From Synergistetes bacterium ADurb.Bin155 (lineage in GTDB: Bacteria; Synergistota; Synergistia; Synergistales; Thermovirgaceae), in assembly GCA_002070395.1 (NCBI GenBank), contig MWDE01000007.1, positions 1-64,000 of the forward strand: a stretch of 64,000 nt of DNA, in the 5' to 3' direction. This document shows, one piece after another, positions 58,710 through 64,000 of the stretch. The position numbers and the translations under genes are program-made. Position 1 is the stretch's first letter. Every line of letters begins with the position of its first letter. The notes below the pieces were generated by a model, which made no database searches, was not told the DNA's origin, and saw nothing but the letters and a program-made list of their open reading frames with translations.

Positions 58710-60425
58710 ATGGCGGTAAAGCTCATTATCTTCATCTCCCTGGTGTTGCAGCTCGCGGCGGCGATCGTGGCCTGCAGGCTCCTCCCCGTATCCCGGCGGC
58801 ATCCGGGCCTTTATTTGTTCATCGCGGCCGTGGCCCTGATCCTGGGCCGACGGTTCATCAGCTTTTTCCATGCCCTCTCGGGCGCCGACCCCGCCGGCTA
58901 CCCCCTGGTCTTTGAGTCCACGGCGCTTGCGGTGTCGCTGCTGCTCCTTCTGGCGGCGGTCTGGTCGGTGCCCCTCATCCGGCAATATATAACCGACAGT
59001 AACGAACTCTTCCAGAAGCACTCGAACATCTGCCAGGTCATCCACGACCTGGCCGTCCCCGCCTTCGTCCTGGGAAAGGACCACACCGTGACCCACTGGA
59101 ACAAAGCCTGCGAGAACCTGACCGGCATCGCCGCCGGGGACATGGTGGGCTCAAAAGACGCCTGGAAGGCCTTCTACCACGAAGCGAGACCCCTCCTGGC
59201 GGACCTGATCCTGGATGAGGTCGCGCCGGAGGAGTACGCCAGGCACTACAGCGACGCCCCCCGTCCGTCGATCACCCTGGAAGGCGGGTGGGAGGTGGAG
59301 GCCTTCCTCCCGGCCCTCGGCGAGGGCCGATGGATCTCCTTCGCGGCGAGCCCTCTTCGCAACCTCGAAGGGGCCATCTGCGGCGCCATTGAGACCTTCC
59401 AGGACACCACCCCCCAGAAGACGGCCGGCCTTGTCCTTTCCAGGAGCGCCTCGGGACTCCGGACGCTTCACGAGATCACCAGGGAGATCTCGGGTGAGAA
59501 AACGTTGCCCGACCTTCTCGATCTGACCGTCAGGCTGCTCAGGGAAAAGATGCACATCTCGAACGTAACCATCCTGGAAAACGCGGCCGAAAAGAGGGAA
59601 AAGGACGTGAGACTGCGCCTCAAGGCTTCCAGCGGGCTCGATGCCGCCGCCATGGAGAGGCTCACCGAAAACCTGCAGCGATCGGGCCGGGGGCTCAGCA
59701 CGAGGGCGGCCTTGTCCAGGAAGGTCCTGGTCACCGCCGACGTCTCAAAGTCCCCGGATTACGTCCCCTTTTTCGAGGGGAGCATTTCGGAGATCGACGT
59801 ACCGATCCTCGACGGTGAAAGAGTCCTGGGCGTCGTCACCGTGGAGGGCTACGCTCCCTTCGACTCCCAGGACGAGGAGTTCCTGACGATCCTCTCCGGG
59901 CACCTGGCCTCGCTATGGAAATCCCTTGAACTGGTGGCCGAGGTCGAGAGCCTGGCCCTGACGGACCAACTGACGGGCCTCCCGAACCGTCGCGCCCTCT
60001 TCCAGAGGCTCGACAGCGAGGAAAAAAGGCTCAACCGGTACGGCGGAAAGATGTCCATCGTCATGATGGATATGACCGGTTTCAAGGAGGTCAACGACAC
60101 CTACGGGCACCTGATGGGCGATGCCACCCTGCAGGCCGCGTCGCTTTGCGTCAGAGACAGCCTCAGGGAGTCGGACTTCGTGGCCCGCTTCGGCGGCGAC
60201 GAGTTCGTCGTCCTTATGCCCGAGACGGGAGCGGAAGAGGCCGCCGCGGCGACAAAGAGGATCTCGGAAAAGCTGGTGGAAGTCCGAGTCAGCGGCATAC
60301 CGCTTAAGCTGACGGCCCATTTCGGCCTTTCCCGTTACCCCGAGGACGGGAAGAAGCTGGCCGCCGTCCTGAAAAAGGCCGACGACAGGATGTGCGAGGA
60401 AAAAACGCCCCCTGGGAACAACTAG
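58710..60425 (+). CDS. Membrane PAS-GAF-GGDEF diguanylate cyclase
   Basis: 571 aa. Three N-terminal transmembrane helices (to about residue 92), a PAS domain (about 108-235, HDLAVPAFVLGKDHTVTHWN shortened), a GAF domain (about 250-400) and a GGDEF domain (about 410-565). The active motif is FVARFGGDEFVVL, intact, and RESD five residues before it is an RxxD inhibitory site, so it should synthesise c-di-GMP with product inhibition. Its stop overlaps the convergent NlpC/P60 gene by four bases. Confidence 0.9.
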   Translation: MAVKLIIFISLVLQLAAAIVACRLLPVSRRHPGLYLFIAAVALILGRRFISFFHALSGADPAGYPLVFESTALAVSLLLLLAAVWSVPLIRQYITDSNELFQKHSNICQVIHDLAVPAFVLGKDHTVTHWNKACENLTGIAAGDMVGSKDAWKAFYHEARPLLADLILDEVAPEEYARHYSDAPRPSITLEGGWEVEAFLPALGEGRWISFAASPLRNLEGAICGAIETFQDTTPQKTAGLVLSRSASGLRTLHEITREISGEKTLPDLLDLTVRLLREKMHISNVTILENAAEKREKDVRLRLKASSGLDAAAMERLTENLQRSGRGLSTRAALSRKVLVTADVSKSPDYVPFFEGSISEIDVPILDGERVLGVVTVEGYAPFDSQDEEFLTILSGHLASLWKSLELVAEVESLALTDQLTGLPNRRALFQRLDSEEKRLNRYGGKMSIVMMDMTGFKEVNDTYGHLMGDATLQAASLCVRDSLRESDFVARFGGDEFVVLMPETGAEEAAAATKRISEKLVEVRVSGIPLKLTAHFGLSRYPEDGKKLAAVLKKADDRMCEEKTPPGNN

Positions 60426-61768
60426 CGGGAGGGTACGAGGAAGGTCATTCCCAGGAGCCTTTCGGCCAGGTCGCCTCGCCGGGGGTCAAGATTCGCCGCG
60501 TCCCTGCCGGGCCGGAGCGTCGTTATGACCGCTGAACCAACGATATGGCGCCCTTCCTTCCCGTCGCGGAGCGTCCTCACGCCCCACATCGAGTGGAAAA
60601 CCCAGGGCTCACCACGGTAGGTCCCCAGGTAGAGCATGATATGCCCGGGCACTGCCAGCAGGGTCGCGAAGGGCACCCCTTCCAGGGCCAGCCTCTCCTC
60701 TTTTTCCCGGCCCGGGACCTCGCCGAAGGGGACGAAGGGGTAAGCCTTGGCCTGGGCCGCCGAATTACGGGGGAGCCAGACGCCGAAGGCGGTGAAGAGG
60801 TCCCTCAGGCTCCCCGAACAGTCCCGGTTCCCCCCCAAGTCGCCCCACCCGTAGGGTTTGCCGAGCATCCTGTCGATGACCATCGCCAGGTTCCACTCCG
60901 TCAGGGGCAAAGGCCCGTCGGAGGCCTGCCCCGGGGAAAGGAGGGCCTCGACCTGGACGGCTTGGCCCTGCTCATCCCTCACCGGTACCGCAATGACCAG
61001 GGGCCCGCCCTTGCCGCCCCCCACTACGGGGAGCACCGCGCCCACCCGGGCGGTGAAGCGGTAGATGCCCCCCGAATCTCTAAGGGCGACATCGTCGTCG
61101 ATCACGAAGGCAAGGGGCATACCCTGCCATTTCTTCGCCAATTCTTCGCTCATGAAGGCGATATCCCTCGAGTCGACCCACCCCGAGGCGTAACCCGTCT
61201 CGACGAAAGCCCAGGCCCCGTCGGCGGAATAGTGCCCCACGAAGAGGGGCTCGCCGGCCTTCACTCTTGAATTCTGGAGGTAGTCGAAGGGGTAACCTTC
61301 TCCTGCGCGGGAAGGGTCCTCGAAGAAGGGCCTCGAGGTCGGCAGGGCCCTGAGGTCGGTGTCGACACAGGCCACGGCCTTCCGGCTCACCGAGCCCCAT
61401 TTGTCCAGGTCGCAGAGGATATGGAGGGAACGCACCCACTCCCTCGAGTGGGGCCTGAGGTTCTCTCCCCAAGGTTCGCTCTCCTTCCACCGTTCCCAGG
61501 CCCACAGGGATTCACCGGGCTCGACCACGGGGGCGCTCCTGCCCCAGGGAGAGAAGTAGTTTTTCCTGAAAAGGTCCGCCATCTCTTTTTGCGCGGCCTC
61601 GTCGATCATGGGGGCCCCGAAATCCTTCCCCACGAAGCGGAAGGCCGTCCTTGGCGCCTCGAGGGCCGCTACGGGAAAGGGAAGCGATAAAAGCAGCAAC
61701 AGGAGGAGGAGGGCCGCCGCGGAGAGCGGGGACCGGCGCTTGCCGGCCGGCGCTGGAAGGGTCTTCAT
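60422..61768 (-). CDS. Secreted SH3/NlpC-P60 peptidoglycan hydrolase
   Basis: About 448 aa. Basic-hydrophobic signal sequence (AAALLLLLLLLSLPFPVAA), an SH3-like middle part (VETGYASGWVDSRDIAFMS), and a C-terminal NlpC/P60 cysteine peptidase: GWGDLGGNRDCSGSLRDLF holds the catalytic Cys, PGHIMLYLG the His. Family members cut peptidoglycan cross-bridges, often after D-gamma-glutamyl residues. ATG at 61768 is chosen for RBS spacing; ATG at 61777 is also possible. Confidence 0.85.
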   Translation of the reverse strand: MKTLPAPAGKRRSPLSAAALLLLLLLLSLPFPVAALEAPRTAFRFVGKDFGAPMIDEAAQKEMADLFRKNYFSPWGRSAPVVEPGESLWAWERWKESEPWGENLRPHSREWVRSLHILCDLDKWGSVSRKAVACVDTDLRALPTSRPFFEDPSRAGEGYPFDYLQNSRVKAGEPLFVGHYSADGAWAFVETGYASGWVDSRDIAFMSEELAKKWQGMPLAFVIDDDVALRDSGGIYRFTARVGAVLPVVGGGKGGPLVIAVPVRDEQGQAVQVEALLSPGQASDGPLPLTEWNLAMVIDRMLGKPYGWGDLGGNRDCSGSLRDLFTAFGVWLPRNSAAQAKAYPFVPFGEVPGREKEERLALEGVPFATLLAVPGHIMLYLGTYRGEPWVFHSMWGVRTLRDGKEGRHIVGSAVITTLRPGRDAANLDPRRGDLAERLLGMTFLVPSR

Positions 61769-61843
61769 TTGTCCCATCACTCCCTCGGAGGAGGTTTCCC
61801 CCTTTGACGACCTTTCTGATATCTTTGAAGGGGGGGTGACGGC

Positions 61844-62392
61844 TTGGACAACCGGAGCATGGTGACGAGGTTCCTCGACGTGATAGAGGGGGACATCCTG
61901 CCCCTCACCGAGGGTGCGGTGCCCAGGGGGCACAACATTTTCGGTGCCGCCGTGCTTCGGGCCCGCGACTTATCCCTGGTGGTCGCGGCCACGAACGAAA
62001 GGGGCGCCGACCCCACCCTTCACGGGGAAATGGCGGCTATCCGGGCCTTTTTCAGGGACAAGGGGCACCCCGACCCCGCCGACACTGTCTTTTTGGCCAC
62101 CCACGAGCCCTGTTCCATGTGCCTTTCCGCCCTCGCCTGGTCAGGGTTCCGGAAGATCTACTTCCTCTTCACCTACGAGGAGACCCGCGACGACTTCAGG
62201 ATGGGCGACGATCTGCGGATCCTGGCCGAGGTCTTTTCGACGACGGTACCCTCGAGGAAGAACTCCTATTTCGAACTGGTCCCCCTACGGGGCATGATAG
62301 CCTCGCTGACCGAGCCGGAGCCCCTCCTGGAGAGGGTCGCCGGGCTCAAGGGGACCTACAAGGCTCTTTCCGAAAAAGTCCTTACCGCCTAA
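61844..62392 (+). CDS. Cytidine/deoxycytidylate-deaminase-fold nucleoside deaminase
   Basis: 182 aa zinc deaminase: zinc ligands and catalytic Glu in LHGEMAAIRAF and HEPCSMCLSALAWSG. FGAAVLRARDLSLVVAATNER shortened precedes them. This places it in the guanine/tRNA-adenosine deaminase-like group; exact substrate unknown, and the longer C-terminal half is not typical of TadA. TTG start with GGGGGGGTG upstream. Its stop overlaps the convergent ferritin-like gene. Confidence 0.82.
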   Translation: MDNRSMVTRFLDVIEGDILPLTEGAVPRGHNIFGAAVLRARDLSLVVAATNERGADPTLHGEMAAIRAFFRDKGHPDPADTVFLATHEPCSMCLSALAWSGFRKIYFLFTYEETRDDFRMGDDLRILAEVFSTTVPSRKNSYFELVPLRGMIASLTEPEPLLERVAGLKGTYKALSEKVLTA

Positions 62393-62898
62393 AAGGGCTC
62401 GAACCCCATCTCGCTCATGAACTCCCGCTGCAGCACCCGGTACTGTTCGTCGATGTACTCCTGGTGCCCGCTCTCCCACTCGGAGAGCATCTCGAGGACC
62501 CTGCGGCCCTCGGGGTCGTCCATGGTGCGGGCGGCGTTGTTGTAGAAGTTCCTGAAATCGGTCTCGATGGCGAGGGCCATCCTCAGAACGCTGAAATCGG
62601 AGGACATCTCACCCAGGGGCGGCTCGACGGCTGTGCCGACCCTCTTTTCCAGGATGATGCCGCCGGCCTTTTCCATCTCCTCGACGGGCAGAGCCGCGTC
62701 GGCCCACTTTCCCGTCTCGCCCAGGCTGACCTTGTGCTGCTTCAGGAAATCGTAGTGCCCCTTCTCCCACTCGGCCAGGTTCGCCAGGAGGCTCCTGGTG
62801 TCGGCCCTGCTCACCTTCTGCAGCGAGTCGAGGTAGAAATCCCTGGCCTCGAGCTCCATCCTCATGGCGAAATCCACGATCCGCTCCGCCTTTTTCAT
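62389..62898 (-). CDS. Ferritin-like (rubrerythrin-type) diiron protein
   Basis: 169 aa with two repeated helix pairs carrying E...ExxH ligands: ELEARDFYLDSL with EWEKGHYDFL, and AIETDFRNFYNNA with EWESGHQEYID. No rubredoxin domain. Likely an iron- or peroxide-handling protein. ATG at 62898 follows GGGGGTG by 7-8 bases. No encapsulin-targeting tail is present, so it is not an obvious cargo of the shell at 7394. Confidence 0.82.
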   Translation of the reverse strand: MKKAERIVDFAMRMELEARDFYLDSLQKVSRADTRSLLANLAEWEKGHYDFLKQHKVSLGETGKWADAALPVEEMEKAGGIILEKRVGTAVEPPLGEMSSDFSVLRMALAIETDFRNFYNNAARTMDDPEGRRVLEMLSEWESGHQEYIDEQYRVLQREFMSEMGFEPF

Positions 62899-62991
62899 TT
62901 GCCGCACCCCCGACATGATATTGTGCCAGTCTTTTGATTCTATCAGTAAGGAAGGGGGTAAAAAGCGCGGCGGCCTTTGGATAATGGATAC

Positions 62992-63024
62992 AAAAAAGCG
63001 GCCCCCGACCTCATCGGGAGCCGC
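62992..63024 (-). terminator. Terminator of selD
   Basis: On the minus strand GCGGCTCCCGA/TCGGGGGCCGC (62998-63024, one mismatch) followed by six T. Confidence 0.8.
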
Positions 63025-63037
63025 CCTGGTCCGGTCC

Positions 63038-64000
63038 TTACCAAATCCTTATTCTTTCAGGCCCTTCGACAAAAACACCGATCTTAGCCGCATGGGGGAA
63101 CCCGGCTTCATGGCATGCCTCGAGGAACCGCCCTGCGGCCCCCTCGCTCACGGCCAGCAGGAGCCCACCCGAGGTCTGGGCGTCGAAAAGCAGGGCCGGA
63201 AGGGCCCCGGGCATCTTTTCCAGGCCCTCTACCCTCGGGGCGTATAGTTCCATGTTTCGATTGGAGCCGCCGGGGATAAAGCCCATCTCGGCCTTCTCGA
63301 GCGCCCCGGGCAGCAGGGGCAGTTCGCCGGGGGAGAGCCTCGCCTCCAGGCTTCCATCGGAGAGCATGTCCAGGAGGTGCCCCGCCAGGCTGAAACCCGT
63401 CACGTCGGTGCAGGCGTGGACCTCCGCCAACAGTTCCCCGGGCAGCCTCGCCGGAAGGTCGTTGAGGGCGCGCATGGACCTGACGGCGGCCTCCGTCTCC
63501 CCGGGGTCGGCCGCCCCGGCCTTTATGGCCGTCGCTACCAGGCCCGTGCCCAGGGGCTTTGTGAGGATGAGCGCGTCGCCGGGGCGGACTCCCGTGACCT
63601 TCCACATCTTCGCGGCGTCGACCTCGCCGAAGACCGCGAGGCCGTACTTGGGCTCTCCGTCGTCGACGCTGTGGCCGCCGGCGAGGACGGCCCCAGCCGC
63701 GTTAACCCTCTCCTGACCGCCCTTGAGGATCTCCGACAGCACCTCCAGCGGTTCGCAGGTGACGGGGAAGCCGACGATGTTCAGGGCCACCAGCGGCCTA
63801 CCGCCCATGGCGTAGACATCGCTCAGCGCGTTGGCGGCGGCGATCTGGCCGTAAGTGAAGGGGTCGTCCACCACGGGAGTTATGAAATCGAGGGTCATGA
63901 TGGCCGTCCTCTTCCCGTCGATCATCCAGGTGGCGGCGTCCTCGCCCTTGTCCCAACTGGTGAACAGGAACCCGTTCTCCTGGGGGGGAAGCGCCTTCAG
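63038..64000 (-). CDS. selD: Selenide, water dikinase SelD (5' part beyond window)
   Basis: 320 residues are visible and the frame is open to the window edge. PPQENGFLFTSWDKGEDAAT, then VDDPFTYGQIAAANALSDVYAMGG, TDVTGFSLAGH and FDAQTSGGLLLAV are SelD signatures. It makes selenophosphate for selenocysteine and tRNA selenation. The N-terminal Cys/Sec active-site loop lies outside the window, so its form cannot be read. It implies selenoproteins elsewhere in the genome, common in amino-acid fermenters. Confidence 0.95.
   Translation of the reverse strand: MKALPPQENGFLFTSWDKGEDAATWMIDGKRTAIMTLDFITPVVDDPFTYGQIAAANALSDVYAMGGRPLVALNIVGFPVTCEPLEVLSEILKGGQERVNAAGAVLAGGHSVDDGEPKYGLAVFGEVDAAKMWKVTGVRPGDALILTKPLGTGLVATAIKAGAADPGETEAAVRSMRALNDLPARLPGELLAEVHACTDVTGFSLAGHLLDMLSDGSLEARLSPGELPLLPGALEKAEMGFIPGGSNRNMELYAPRVEGLEKMPGALPALLFDAQTSGGLLLAVSEGAAGRFLEACHEAGFPHAAKIGVFVEGPERIRIW

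Noticed and set aside
60422-62398. Overlapping convergent gene ends as evidence of frameshifts
   Set aside because: The four-base overlaps of GGDEF/NlpC and deaminase/ferritin-like genes, and 26 bases of ygiQ/usp, leave all proteins full length. This is ordinary tight packing.
1-64000. tRNA genes, rRNA genes, CRISPR arrays, prophage or integrase genes
   Set aside because: No T-arm-like GGTTCGAATCC blocks in a tRNA context, no rRNA-like stretches, no regularly spaced direct repeats with unique spacers, and no phage structural or integrase proteins were seen.
63038-64000. Selenocysteine (in-frame TGA) genes near selD
   Set aside because: None of the genes in the window shows a family-conserved region continuing past an in-frame TGA; the part of selD that could hold Sec is outside the window.

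Overview
The window is GC-rich, densely packed bacterial chromosome. Gene content points to an anaerobic amino-acid-fermenting bacterium, most likely a member of the Synergistota. This is inferred from OrtAB 2-amino-4-oxopentanoate thiolase, D-aminoacylase, two phosphotransbutyrylase/butyrate kinase pairs, carbamate kinase, threonine dehydrogenase/KBL, tungsten aldehyde:ferredoxin oxidoreductase, SelD and a TRAP transporter. No rRNA, tRNA, CRISPR array or prophage was seen.

Layout. (1) 0-6.2 kb, minus strand: ortA-ortB-alr-dctQMP, a unit that would cleave 2-amino-4-oxopentanoate to acetyl-CoA plus D-alanine, racemise the alanine and import a substrate. It is divergent from a D-cysteine desulfhydrase gene and shares an overlapping promoter region with it. 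(2) 7.3-8.6 kb: an encapsulin shell gene with its encapsulated ferritin cargo. (3) 8.9-20 kb, plus strand: an aminotransferase, then three transport operons (YkvI-type permease; YhdT-like/SSS symporter plus D-aminoacylase; YkvI-type permease plus isoleucine-2-epimerase-like enzyme). Each operon is preceded by the same small module: TTGACA promoter, 28-codon leader peptide and strong intrinsic terminator. Leader 1 is loaded with Phe/Tyr codons; leaders 2 and 3 carry Ile-Ile-Ile-Leu-Leu. A HARE-HTH/Mrr restriction gene sits between the first two operons. (4) 20-26.6 kb: a hydrolase, a membrane protein, a mirrored buk-ptb-ptb-buk block and a class IV (D-amino-acid type) aminotransferase. (5) 26.6-43 kb: sirtuin, EamA exporter, BioY, three free-standing B3/B4 proteins, a MoaD/AOR/radical-SAM tungsten-enzyme cluster between two MITEs, kbl-tdh with a divergent GntR regulator, a DTD2-type D-aminoacyl-tRNA deacylase, carbamate kinase and a DEAD-box helicase with a terminator in its leader. 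(6) 43-64 kb: mostly housekeeping and signalling genes (exonuclease, YgiQ, UspA, HD-GYP, RmuC, PAS protein, DedA, UPF0182, GGDEF, NlpC/P60, deaminase, ferritin-like protein), ending in a selD gene cut by the window edge.

Common thread: generation, import and policing of D- and L-amino acids. Enzymes that make or use D-amino acids (OrtAB, Alr, D-Cys desulfhydrase, D-aminoacylase, isoleucine-epimerase-like protein, DAAT-like aminotransferase) share the window with proteins likely to protect translation from wrong amino acids (DTD2-like deacylase, B3/B4 proteins). Branched-chain catabolism could feed the Ptb/Buk pairs for ATP.

The most interesting item is the family of three leader-peptide attenuators in which the amino-acid-sensing codons appear to have been swapped while the rest of the module is conserved. 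Starts were revised where a ribosome-binding site or family N-terminus favoured a different codon. All functional calls rest on reading motifs by eye; no database search was run.
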